Part shown: in pieces, positions 33,477-41,001 of the stretch
How the letters are laid out: every line of letters begins with the position of its first letter
How positions within the stretch are numbered: the stretch's first letter is position 1
Origin: Verrucomicrobiia bacterium
GTDB taxonomy: Bacteria > Verrucomicrobiota > Verrucomicrobiia > Limisphaerales > JADLHS01
Length of the DNA: 48,809 nt
Direction: 5' to 3'
NCBI GenBank assembly: GCA_026125285.1
Contig: JAHCLO010000040.1
Location: forward strand, 1-48,809
Translations under genes and position numbers: made by a program
The notes under the pieces: generated by a model
Databases searched by the model: none
Seen by the model: the letters and a program-made list of their open reading frames with translations, nothing else
What the model was told of the DNA's origin: nothing

Positions 33477-34822
33477 ATCGCCTCACGCAACTGGCTTTCT
33501 GAATCCAGCATGAACTGGCCGGATGTCACCACGCGTTCGCCTGCACGAAGTCCGCTCAGGACCTGATACATATTGTCCTCGGCGCGCGGCCCAAGAGTAA
33601 CCGTGCGCGGCTCGAACTGGCCGCCTTCCAGCGCAACGAACACGGTGTTCTTCGTGCCGCTGCGCAGCACTGCCATGTCAGGGACGAGCAATGCGGACGG
33701 TTCGAGTTCCGCTCGCAGTTCGACGTTGGCAAACATACCGGGCTTGAGCAGGAATCCGGGATTGTGAAACTCCATGCGCACACGGACGGTGCGCGTCTTC
33801 TCGTTGAGCGTTGGATAAATGTAAGTGACGCGTCCGCGAAACTGACGGTCCGCGAGATACGACAACTTGACCGTGGCCTCCTCTCCCAGGCGGATAAACG
33901 GAAGATCCTGCTCGTAGATTTCCGCGTAAACCCAGACCAATCCCAGATCCACCAGACGGTAGAGCTTCATGCCCGTGTCCACCATCATTCCTTCTACCGC
34001 CATCTTTTCGGTTACGAATCCGTCAATCGGCGCGCCGACGCGAAGCGTCTTCTTTGGCTCCCGTGATTTCTCAAGCGCGGCGATCTGCTCGTCCGAGATG
34101 TCGAAGAACTTGAGTTTGAGCCGGGCACTCTCCAGCACTGCTTCGCGCGCCGCTGGATCGGAACTCGGAGCGCCAGCGACCGCCAGCAAGTATTCGCGTT
34201 GGGCGCTGTAGAGTTCCGGCGAATAAATCTCGAACAGCGGTTCGCCCTTATGCACCTGCTGGCCGGTTGCATCCACGTAGAGCTTCTCAATCCAGCCTTT
34301 GAATTTCGTGGTGACATCCGCGAGCGCGGTTTCGTTGTAATCAATCGTACCGACCGTACGAATCACACGGCGCAATGGCCCGTTAGTCACGATGCCGGTG
34401 CGAATGCCCATGTTTTGAATTGTCACCGGATCAATGGAAATGGCCGAAGCGCCCATCGCGGCGCCGTCTTCATAAACCGGCACCATATCCATGCCCATGC
34501 TATCCTTGCCGGGAGTGTCGCGCACTTCGCCGGGAATCATCGTGGACTTGTAATACTTGATCTTGCGTTCGCCCGAGGCCGTCGCGCCTGTGGATCGCTT
34601 GATCGGTGTGAGCTTCATCTCGCAGATGGGACAATTACCCGGTTCGTCTTGAATCACGTTCGGGTGCATGCCGCAGGTGTAGAGGGTTTTCTCTTTGGGT
34701 GCGGCGGTGGTCTCGGCCTTGTGCTGGTGACCGGTCGGGCGTGCGGCGAAGTAGAACCCTGCCATCGCGACAGCAACGAGAACCGCTGCCACAGCAATTA
34801 TCTTCTTGGCTTTTGAAGTCAT
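33218..34822 (-). CDS. cusB: CusB-type efflux adaptor with heavy-metal-binding domain, C-terminus replaced
   Basis: The ATG at 34822 gives MTSKAKKIIAVAAVLVAVAMAGF, an inner-membrane anchor. A heavy-metal-binding domain (about 49-73: YTCGMHPNV, then GNCPICEMKLTP) and a periplasmic adaptor of RND efflux follow (IRTVGTIDYNE, GWIEKLYVDATGQQVHKGEPLFEIYSPEL, LKPGMFANVEL). Authentic CusB sequence continues to EAIQKML (base about 33464, about 453 residues). The frame then runs antisense-like through VirB4 sequence to 33218, a junction artefact. With CusC it exports Cu(I)/Ag(I) or related ions. The expected pump gene cusA should follow and is absent. Confidence 0.85.
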   Translation of the reverse strand: MTSKAKKIIAVAAVLVAVAMAGFYFAARPTGHQHKAETTAAPKEKTLYTCGMHPNVIQDEPGNCPICEMKLTPIKRSTGATASGERKIKYYKSTMIPGEVRDTPGKDSMGMDMVPVYEDGAAMGASAISIDPVTIQNMGIRTGIVTNGPLRRVIRTVGTIDYNETALADVTTKFKGWIEKLYVDATGQQVHKGEPLFEIYSPELYSAQREYLLAVAGAPSSDPAAREAVLESARLKLKFFDISDEQIAALEKSREPKKTLRVGAPIDGFVTEKMAVEGMMVDTGMKLYRLVDLGLVWVYAEIYEQDLPFIRLGEEATVKLSYLADRQFRGRVTYIYPTLNEKTRTVRVRMEFHNPGFLLKPGMFANVELRAELEPSALLVPDMAVLRSGTKNTVFVALEGGQFEPRTVTLGPRAEDNMYQVLSGLRAGERVVTSGQFMLDSESQLREAIQKMLRRRSPNISTCFTRMRSRTGRRNATISCSTSRGTRWRFSNSARSGCRLAQRASKLLRTSATGRRATPTRLRTISDGSTKPRL

Positions 34823-34830
34823 GGTGCTGG

Positions 34831-35208
34831 TCAATGAACGTGGTTTGTGCGGGCCGGCGTGGGGGACACACTGTAACCCTCGACGGGCGGATGGCCGGGT
34901 GGCAGCGCGCGAACCCCGGTTGCCGGGGCCGCGCAACAACCGGATGCGTGATTGGCGCATCCATCTTGCGCGTCAGCAGGTTTCGTGGTCGCCGGAATCA
35001 GACTCATCCCGCATTTTGTGCAATTCCCCGAATGGTCTTGCATCACATCGGGGTGCATTGGGCAGGCGAAAGTCTGCTTGGCAATGTTCGCGGGTTGAGC
35101 GTTCTGCGACCGGACGGATATGCCGAAATAGAGTCCCGCCGCTACGGCAACGAAAGCAGTCAGCAGTAAAATTCCGATCAGTGAAATGTGTTTTGAGATG
35201 AAGTTCAT
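34831..35208 (-). CDS. Membrane-anchored heavy-metal-binding protein
   Basis: The ATG at 35208 gives a 125-residue protein. It has one N-terminal membrane helix (SLIGILLLTAFVAVAAGLYF) and a heavy-metal-binding domain FACPMHPDVMQDHSGNCTKCGMSLIP. A second cysteine cluster GCANHASGCC and a histidine-bearing tail follow. The CxMHP..CxxCxM pattern matches the domain found in CusB and copper ATPase N-termini. It lies 8 bases before cusB, so it is probably a periplasmic metallochaperone or donor to CusB. Confidence 0.75.
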   Translation of the reverse strand: MNFISKHISLIGILLLTAFVAVAAGLYFGISVRSQNAQPANIAKQTFACPMHPDVMQDHSGNCTKCGMSLIPATTKPADAQDGCANHASGCCAAPATGVRALPPGHPPVEGYSVSPTPARTNHVH

Positions 35209-35209
35209 G

Positions 35210-36607
35210 TCAGTTGGTCGTTGATGGATTTGAGTTGGTCTGCGGAAGAATTGGCGCACCTTGGGGAGCGATCCCGGCGATCGTGAGGGACAAATCCGCC
35301 AGGACAATTTCCCGGCGCGTGCGCGCTTCGACTTCCTGCAATTGGAAATTCAACAGTGTGCGCTCGGCATCGAGCAGGTTGAAAAAATCAATCTGTCCGG
35401 ACAGGTAACCGGCGCGCGCAATTTCGAGCGATTGCTTCGCCTTGGGAATCAACTTCTCCTGGAGCAGAACCAGATTGCGGGTGATTTCGCGATAGTCGTA
35501 GCTCTTCATCGCGAAGTCCACCGTGACCATGATCTGCTCGGAACTCAGACGCGCTTCCGCCGCGCGTTTGTTCGCCTGTGCCTGCGCGACTTGCGCGGCG
35601 ATCTTGTCGCGCCAGATCGGAAGCGTCATGCCCGCCAACGGACGGAACATGGTTGGAGACGCTTTCGCGTCCGCCATCAATCCCAAACTGAAGTCCGGAA
35701 CTTTCGATTTGCGTGCGAGCGCAATCGCTGCCTCGGCCATGCGCACGTCGGCTTCCATCGTCTTGAGCCGGGGATTGCGCGCAAACGCCGTGTCGAGCAG
35801 CGCGTCTCCGTTCAAATCGAGCGGGGTGGACTCAAACTGCTTCGGCTGCGGCGGGTCGGCCTGGTCGCGCGTCAGTCCGAGCGCGCCTTTTAGTTGCGCA
35901 ACGAGTGGCCGGCGCGAATCTTCGAGATTCTCGATCTCGGTCGTTAATTGGTCCTGCTCGATTTGGGCGCGATAGACATCCTGCAAGGTCACCTTGCCGG
36001 CGGCGTTCTGCGCGCGGGCCGTTTCCTCAAGTTCGGCCAGCAGGGCGAGCGTCTGTCGATTGATACGGACGTTCTCATCCAAAAACCAAAGTTGGTAATA
36101 CGCGCGCTTGAGCGAGAAGGCGGTTTGCAACACCGACGTTTCAAATAGAAAATACTTCGTCCGGCTCTCGGCCGTGGCGACATCGGCAGCTGCCTTGAGT
36201 TTGCCCGGCCCGGGAAACTCCTGCATCAGCCCCGGCATGACGGTCATCACGATGTCAGCAATGTCCGACTCGAAGGACAGGCGGGGATCGGGCAGCGACC
36301 GCTCGACCGTGATGCGCTCCACCGATGCCGCCCAATCAAAATACGCCGCTTCGACGGACGGCTGGTTCAACATGGCGAACCGCAGATAGTCACCCAGCGT
36401 GGAATCGTTGGCGAGCGCGGGAAGATTCCGTTCCACCGCATTCGGTTGATAAACGCGGTTCACTGTCTCAAGGTCTGCTCGCGCGGCGCGTTCGCCCTTC
36501 GTCTGGATGCCCGTGCAACCGGCAAGCAGCAGGCTTACGGCGAGTATACCGATCAAGCCGCCCAGCCAGCGGAGGCTTCTCTTCCTGTTCTGCGACTTTG
36601 ATGTCAT
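35210..36607 (-). CDS. cusC: CusC/TolC-family outer-membrane efflux lipoprotein
   Basis: The start at the ATG at 36607 gives 465 residues with a lipoprotein signal (GLIGILAVSLLLAGC). Two outer-membrane-factor repeats follow, with long coiled coils (TLLALLAELEETARAQNAAGKVTLQDVYRAQ and LIPKAKQSLEIARAGYLSGQIDFFNLLDAERTLLNFQLQ). It is the first gene of a minus-strand operon with the 125-residue metal protein and cusB. It would form the outer-membrane channel for metal export. An in-frame start 26 codons upstream is less likely, because it precedes the signal peptide. Confidence 0.85.
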   Translation of the reverse strand: MTSKSQNRKRSLRWLGGLIGILAVSLLLAGCTGIQTKGERAARADLETVNRVYQPNAVERNLPALANDSTLGDYLRFAMLNQPSVEAAYFDWAASVERITVERSLPDPRLSFESDIADIVMTVMPGLMQEFPGPGKLKAAADVATAESRTKYFLFETSVLQTAFSLKRAYYQLWFLDENVRINRQTLALLAELEETARAQNAAGKVTLQDVYRAQIEQDQLTTEIENLEDSRRPLVAQLKGALGLTRDQADPPQPKQFESTPLDLNGDALLDTAFARNPRLKTMEADVRMAEAAIALARKSKVPDFSLGLMADAKASPTMFRPLAGMTLPIWRDKIAAQVAQAQANKRAAEARLSSEQIMVTVDFAMKSYDYREITRNLVLLQEKLIPKAKQSLEIARAGYLSGQIDFFNLLDAERTLLNFQLQEVEARTRREIVLADLSLTIAGIAPQGAPILPQTNSNPSTTN

Positions 36608-36910
36608 TTCTCGTTGTCTTTCGCGGTTGCGTCCCCACGCCGAATCTTTCCCAGTCGGTTGGGGCAAACGCATTCTTCGACGCATTTGTTAATACGCCGG
36701 AAACGATGATACCCCTCAAGCTTCTGGGGTCTCCTTCGTGATGTGGTCTCAAGTTTATTGCTTTTCAGTCGATCAACTGCAGGCATTCACCCGCCAGGCT
36801 ATCGTGCGCGAATCGATGCGGGAGAGGGATGATCGGGGCTGCGGCGTATCAAATGGTGTAAACAAATCGGCCTCGGGCCGAACACGAACAACAAAGGACA
36901 ACGAAACAAT
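36608..36910. other. Divergent promoter region of the efflux operon and a small secreted-protein gene
   Basis: These 303 bases separate cusC (minus) from the small secreted-protein gene at 36911 (plus). No frame on either strand resembles a gene. An AAAGGAC site just upstream of 36911 is a plausible ribosome-binding site. A promoter for the nearby metal-responsive sigma factor is likely here but no matching motif can be named with confidence. Confidence 0.4.
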
Positions 36911-37240
36911 ATGAAAAGCACACTTCTTATCGCGGCAGCCCTTCTCAGTATCGGCGGAACCAGTACAGTTGTCGCGGGCGAACCGCTGCATTCGCCTCGT
37001 GCCAAGGACAATCAAATTCGAGTCGTTCAGGCCGAAGCCCGCGTACTCGGCGGGAGAGCCGACCGCTCCGCAATCGTCGTTGCGTCACCGCGACATGCCG
37101 AACAACTAAACTCGCTTCGCAGGGTGAAAAGCACCGGCCAGATTCTGACGAGCTACCACGGACCGGGTTCGCGGCTCCACTCGCCACGTGCAGCCGAGCA
37201 GGTCCCGGCAAAGGAATTCAAAGTGGCGCCACTGAAATAA
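36911..37240 (+). CDS. Small secreted protein with SPRA motifs (family A copy)
   Basis: This 109-residue protein has a signal peptide (MKSTLLIAAALLSIGGTSTVVAGE). Three SPR motifs follow (HSPRAK, ASPRHAEQ, HSPRAAEQ), and the protein ends in KEFKVAPLK. The 114-residue protein at 39403-39747 shares the mature start AGEPLxSPRAK and the ending REFQIAPVK, so the two are paralogues. No known domain is recognised. Histidines next to SPR could bind metal. The position beside the copper efflux operon, divergent from it, suggests metal stress. A terminator follows. Confidence 0.65.
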   Translation: MKSTLLIAAALLSIGGTSTVVAGEPLHSPRAKDNQIRVVQAEARVLGGRADRSAIVVASPRHAEQLNSLRRVKSTGQILTSYHGPGSRLHSPRAAEQVPAKEFKVAPLK

Positions 37241-37271
37241 ACGAGAAGGTTCTCTGAGGACTATGGGTTCG

Positions 37272-37292
37272 GGCGACGGAGTTTCCGTCGCC
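37272..37292 (+). terminator. Rho-independent-type terminator
   Basis: GGCGACGGA and TCCGTCGCC pair perfectly (9 bp) around a three-base loop. A pyrimidine-rich stretch, CTTCTGTCTCTTCTGTCTC, follows. The hairpin is 31 bases after the stop of the small secreted-protein gene at 37240. Confidence 0.6.
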
Positions 37293-37393
37293 GCTTCTGT
37301 CTCTTCTGTCTCAGGTGTTACGCGCTATGAATTGACTGTCGCACTGCTCCATGACGGACGCGCACACACGACAATCTCGGGCAGAAGCACTGT

Positions 37394-37717
37394 TCACTTC
37401 GGGTGGTTCAGTTTCGCCATAAACTTTGCCGGCTCCTTCTCGAAATCAGGAAGGCAACTCTTGCAGCACAATTTGATCTCCTGCCCTTCGTGAACAAACA
37501 CGTAGGGATCGCCATGATTGAAGCCTTCGTCGCTCACAATGCACTTGTCGAGCGGATAGGGCGTTGACGTCGTCGTTGTTGCGTCTGCGTGTGCATGTCC
37601 GGCGTGGTCATCCGATTTCGCGTGATCGTGTCCATGTTCGGAGTTACTGCAACCCGTCAAACCCAGGCTGCCGATCGCAAGAGCGGTGAAGCTCGTGAGA
37701 ATCCATGCTTTCTTCAT
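37394..37717 (-). CDS. Lipoprotein with His-rich linker and TRASH/YHS-like metal domain
   Basis: This 107-residue protein has a lipoprotein signal (LAIGSLGLTGC). A histidine-rich linker follows (EHGHDHAKSDDHAGHAHAD), then a treble-clef TRASH-like domain with PLDKCIVSDEG and KLCCKSCLPDFEKEPAKFMAKL. Such domains bind metal ions through CxxC-type cysteines. It would act as a metal buffer at the outer face of a membrane. It lies 31 bases downstream of the ECF sigma gene and probably belongs to the same regulon. Confidence 0.8.
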   Translation of the reverse strand: MKKAWILTSFTALAIGSLGLTGCSNSEHGHDHAKSDDHAGHAHADATTTTSTPYPLDKCIVSDEGFNHGDPYVFVHEGQEIKLCCKSCLPDFEKEPAKFMAKLNHPK

Positions 37718-37747
37718 AGGTGTCCTTTCGTTGTTGTGTTTGCTTAC

Positions 37748-38350
37748 TTATTTGGCTGAATTCGTTTCGAGAAGCGAGCCGAGGGATTCACGAAGTTGTT
37801 TTCGCGCGCGGTAAATGCGCGTCTCGACTGCCTTGACCGTGCAGTTCAGGATTACCGCAATCTCTGCCTGCGGCTTGCCTTCCCACTCTGCGAGAATGAG
37901 TGGCTGCCGTAGGTCCTCCGGCAGTGCGGCGACTGCGCGCCGAACCGCTTCGGCCCGTTCTTGCGATTGAAGGGCTTCACTGGGCGTGCCCGCAACATCG
38001 GCCAGGCGATCTACGAATTCATTGCCGGTATCCGAATTGGGAGCATCGAGCGATACCTGTGGATGGCGGGTCCGCCAGCGATAGCGGCTGCGCACCAGAT
38101 TGGACGCAATAGCATAAAGCCAGGTCGAAAACTTCTGATTGGGATCGAACCGCGTGCGATGCTGATACACTTTAACGAAAGTTTCCTGGGCCAGATCCGC
38201 TGCATCAGATTCATCCTGAAGCGAACGCAACAGATAATGAAAAAGGCGCTGGGCGTGCCGGTCCATGAGATCGTTAAGCGCGGGATCGTGCCCGCCGGCC
38301 AGACGAACCATGTCTTGTGCATCCAGTGCGTCGCTGTCAGGGCCATTCAT
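37748..38350 (-). CDS. ECF sigma factor of a CnrH-type metal-sensing system
   Basis: The 200-residue protein has sigma region 2 (HYLLRSLQDESDAADLAQETFVKVYQHR, FSTWLYAIASNLVRSRYRWR) and region 4 (PQAEIAVILNCTVKAVETRIYRARKQLRESL). It is the third gene in a minus-strand set. The set is a short membrane protein, a CnrX-like sensor, and this sigma, matching the cnrYXH order of Cupriavidus. There the sigma is released when metal binds CnrX. The target promoters are probably the efflux and small secreted-protein genes nearby. The gene is 8 bases from the sensor gene. Confidence 0.88.
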   Translation of the reverse strand: MNGPDSDALDAQDMVRLAGGHDPALNDLMDRHAQRLFHYLLRSLQDESDAADLAQETFVKVYQHRTRFDPNQKFSTWLYAIASNLVRSRYRWRTRHPQVSLDAPNSDTGNEFVDRLADVAGTPSEALQSQERAEAVRRAVAALPEDLRQPLILAEWEGKPQAEIAVILNCTVKAVETRIYRARKQLRESLGSLLETNSAK

Positions 38351-38357
38351 GCCGACG

Positions 38358-38843
38358 TCAGTTGTGATGCGATCCTGTCGGTTCGTCGTGATTCACCATC
38401 GCCGGTTCCTGCAAACAGGTTTGCGATTGCACCCAAGCCAGATAACGCCGTCCTTGTTCCGGCGGCATTGCCCGGCTCACCTCAAAGAAATGCGCCAACA
38501 TTTCCGCCTGACAATCAGCCCGCATGCGTGCTCGTTCCGAGAGGAGGGTCCTTACCTCGGGCGTGAGTTCGGAAGCCCCGCGAAGCACCTGTTCCAATCG
38601 ACCATTGGCCTCGGCGATTTGACGACAGCGCTCGGCGCATTTAGGAAGATAGCCGTTGTGCAGCTCAGATAGGCGCGCGAACTCGGCATCGCTCAATTTG
38701 AATTCCTGTTTTAGCCAGGCCAATTCCGGCTGCGGGCTGTCAAGCATGGCGCGCGTCCGGGACGTGCCGGCGAAATAGACGCAGAGGTAAGCGAGTGCGG
38801 CAACGGCGACTCCCAATCCGAGTATTTGTAATCCGCGGCGCAT
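38358..38843 (-). CDS. CnrX-like periplasmic metal sensor
   Basis: This 161-residue protein has one N-terminal membrane helix (ILGLGVAVAALAYLCVYFAG). A helical periplasmic domain follows, with WLKQEFKLSDAEFARLSELHNGYLPKCAERCRQI, CQAEMLAHFFEVSRAMPPEQGRRYLAWVQSQTC and a His-ending tail. This is the pattern of CnrX/NccX-type sensors and of Verrucomicrobial heavy-metal-resistance proteins. It lies between the putative anti-sigma and the ECF sigma gene. It would bind metal in the periplasm and trigger the sigma factor through the membrane protein. Confidence 0.8.
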   Translation of the reverse strand: MRRGLQILGLGVAVAALAYLCVYFAGTSRTRAMLDSPQPELAWLKQEFKLSDAEFARLSELHNGYLPKCAERCRQIAEANGRLEQVLRGASELTPEVRTLLSERARMRADCQAEMLAHFFEVSRAMPPEQGRRYLAWVQSQTCLQEPAMVNHDEPTGSHHN

Positions 38844-38846
38844 AGG

Positions 38847-39191
38847 TCAGTGAGTGGCAAGATAAGGGTCAACTGATTTCACGTAGGTCATGCTTAACCG
38901 GTCGCTCACGCGCTCTGTTTCGCTCCGTGCGTGGGTCCAGCCGATACCGGCGCCTGCAACGAGCAGAAGCCCAACGTAGGCAACCGCGAGCGCAGGACGA
39001 GGCAGCGCATTCGTGATCCAGTTTTGCAGCGCCATCCATACGGACAGCGTGCGGACAGGGAGCGGTTCCTCGCGTTCAATACGCCGCCAGACCTGCTCCT
39101 GAAAGCGTGGAGGAAGAGTTGCCTTCACCTTCCATTCGTTTAGCAACGAACTGAGACCCTTGTCATCGTCTGGTGGATTTCCAGTTTTCAT
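38847..39191 (-). CDS. CnrY-like membrane anti-sigma protein
   Basis: The 114-residue protein has a short cytoplasmic N-terminus with a sigma-binding-type helix (SSLLNEWKVKATLPPRFQEQVWRRIE). One membrane helix (LAVAYVGLLLVAGAGIGW) and a short periplasmic tail follow. Its size, topology and place ahead of the CnrX-like and sigma genes fit a CnrY anti-sigma factor. Sequence similarity to known CnrY is weak, as usual for this family. The start is 3 bases past the stop of nothing else; an upstream leader of 211 bases separates it from the next gene. Confidence 0.65.
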   Translation of the reverse strand: MKTGNPPDDDKGLSSLLNEWKVKATLPPRFQEQVWRRIEREEPLPVRTLSVWMALQNWITNALPRPALAVAYVGLLLVAGAGIGWTHARSETERVSDRLSMTYVKSVDPYLATH

Positions 39192-39402
39192 ACTTCATTG
39201 GGAGTTCAAAGTCTCCGTTATCGGCTGCAATTCAAAGTTCATATTCGTCAATTTCGGCGTCTGGCCGATGATTCATCTATCAATACTCCATCGAACGACG
39301 AATCCCTCAAGAGTTTCACGACGGGCTTCAGGTCTCCCCGCAGCCCGTCGAGTCGTTTGTTCACAAACCATTCTTACGCCGCCGCGCTTCGCAACCCTCG
39401 CG

Positions 39403-39747
39403 TCACTTGACGGGAGCGATTTGGAATTCGCGCGCAGCGTTTGCCCGCAGAGCGGCTTCGTAGCGCGGGTCTTTGGGCGACATCGTCGGACGCGGGGCGT
39501 GCGCGAGGTCAATGCCTGGCCCGGCGCTCGGCGCTTTGCGGAAACTTCGAGCCAGTTCCCACGCCTTGGCGTTTCCGACGGGCCGGTTCGTCGCGAGGTT
39601 CACGGTGCTTGGTGCGCTCGGCACTTTTCTCAGCGAATATGCCAGTTCCTTCGCTCTTGGGGACATCAGCGGTTCGCCGGCATTGGCGCTGGCCGTCAGG
39701 CTGAGAATTCCGCCAACGGCGACTGCGAATAACAGAGTCTTTTTCAT
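39403..39747 (-). CDS. Small secreted protein with SPRA motifs (family B copy)
   Basis: The ATG at 39747 gives 114 residues. A signal peptide (MKKTLLFAVAVGGILSLTASANA) is followed by AGEPLMSPRAK. An internal duplication pairs KELAYSLRKVPSAPSTVNLA with AWELARSFRKAPSAGPGIDLA, and the end is REFQIAPVK. The paralogue at 36911-37240 shares the N-terminal and C-terminal signatures. It is the first gene before the CnrYXH-like set on the same strand. The function is unknown. The common placement with metal-resistance genes suggests a stress-induced periplasmic protein. Confidence 0.65.
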   Translation of the reverse strand: MKKTLLFAVAVGGILSLTASANAGEPLMSPRAKELAYSLRKVPSAPSTVNLATNRPVGNAKAWELARSFRKAPSAGPGIDLAHAPRPTMSPKDPRYEAALRANAAREFQIAPVK

Positions 39748-39926
39748 AGTGGTCTCGTCTTTCTTCATGTGCTGCGGCTCTTCGCCGTTGTTCATGCACA
39801 TCAATGCATACGCCGGAGCGAAGGGAATCCCTCAAAATGCCCAACGGTAAAGAGGCGACTGCGTCCCTTTGCAAATCCGAGGAGAATCGGGCAAACGGAA
39901 GCTAACGGAAACTCAAGGCGCGAAGG

Positions 39927-40850
39927 CTATTGCGCGGGGTTGCCCTCCAGAATCAGCCGACCGGCCTTCGCGTCAATGGTCACGCGAGAGAAACGCGACA
40001 GCAGGCCGTTGCCGAGCAAACCTGCTTCGCCGGGGAAAATCGCGGTCCGATGCAGACCCGTGGGCACATCTTGAAACGTGTGCTCACCGAGGTTCACCGA
40101 CATACTCTTTTGCGGGATATTCAATTTGGCGAGGCCGATGGCGACCTTGCTGGAGCATTCTTTCGGTCGCACGTTGCGAGTCACCCAATGCAGCGATGTC
40201 GCGCATCCGGTGTCCACGCGCAACCACTGCGGTTCGCTCCCGTTGACGCTGGCCTGCACGCGCATCCCGCAGTGCCGGAGATCCAGCGGCAACGCGCTTT
40301 CCGCAGATGAAGTTTCCTCGACGGTCAACAGCCGCACCTTCTGCGCCGCAAAGTCAATTTGGACGACCTTGCCCCGGAAGAAGTCCGCGCCGATCAAACC
40401 ATCCAACGGTTTTTCGCAGGAGCGGCTCAACTTCGACAAGTCCACAGCAAGGAAGTCGGCGGGTAGAGCGACGCCGCTGGTAGTCGCGGAAAGCTTCTGT
40501 GGCCAATAGCCGGTCATGGACGCGTGAACGCCTCGCACTTTCACCTTGGGCGCGAGCGAAAACCCGAGGCGCTTTGCCGTGCTGAGATTGATGACGCTGA
40601 CCTCTGCGCCGGTATCCAGGAGAAAGTTCAGCGGCTTGGCGGATTCAGGCGTGTTGACTTCGACCCAGAGCAGACCTTCGCGGAGTTGAAATGGGAATTC
40701 GGCGGGAACGCTGTTGCTCATTTCGCCGCGAGCAACGGCGGCGAACGTGGCGAGAACGAGGCTAAATACAAAACGCACGGCCAGACTTGAGGCAGAAGAT
40801 ATGCCACAAGCGTTTGCCGCCTCCAAACTGCGCGAAACTGCCGAAATCAA
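39927..40850 (-). CDS. Secreted two-domain retropepsin-like aspartyl protease
   Basis: The 307-residue protein has a signal-like hydrophobic start (SLAVRFVFSLVLATFAAVARG). Two aspartyl-protease half-domains follow: LNFLLDTGAEVSVI (first DTG) and LRVDTGCATSLH (second DTG). Each is followed by a glycine-rich hydrophobic segment (LDGLIGADFF and GLLGNGLL). A single chain with both DTG motifs resembles pepsin-type symmetry, whereas most bacterial relatives have one. Whether it is an active protease or a binding protein is not shown. It ends the cluster next to the small secreted protein. Confidence 0.78.
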   Translation of the reverse strand: MISAVSRSLEAANACGISSASSLAVRFVFSLVLATFAAVARGEMSNSVPAEFPFQLREGLLWVEVNTPESAKPLNFLLDTGAEVSVINLSTAKRLGFSLAPKVKVRGVHASMTGYWPQKLSATTSGVALPADFLAVDLSKLSRSCEKPLDGLIGADFFRGKVVQIDFAAQKVRLLTVEETSSAESALPLDLRHCGMRVQASVNGSEPQWLRVDTGCATSLHWVTRNVRPKECSSKVAIGLAKLNIPQKSMSVNLGEHTFQDVPTGLHRTAIFPGEAGLLGNGLLSRFSRVTIDAKAGRLILEGNPAQ

Positions 40851-41001
40851 ACCGGTGTCGCGATGTGCTGTGCGATTATCCCTGTTCGTTCTCCAACAGC
40901 CTGCCTAAAAACGGCCACGCGACCAACTCGATCCGCACTGCCGTGTGAAGCGATTGCGGCGAGGCGTGGCGTTTGTTTCCGTTGTTGGATGTGGGCCATG
41001 A

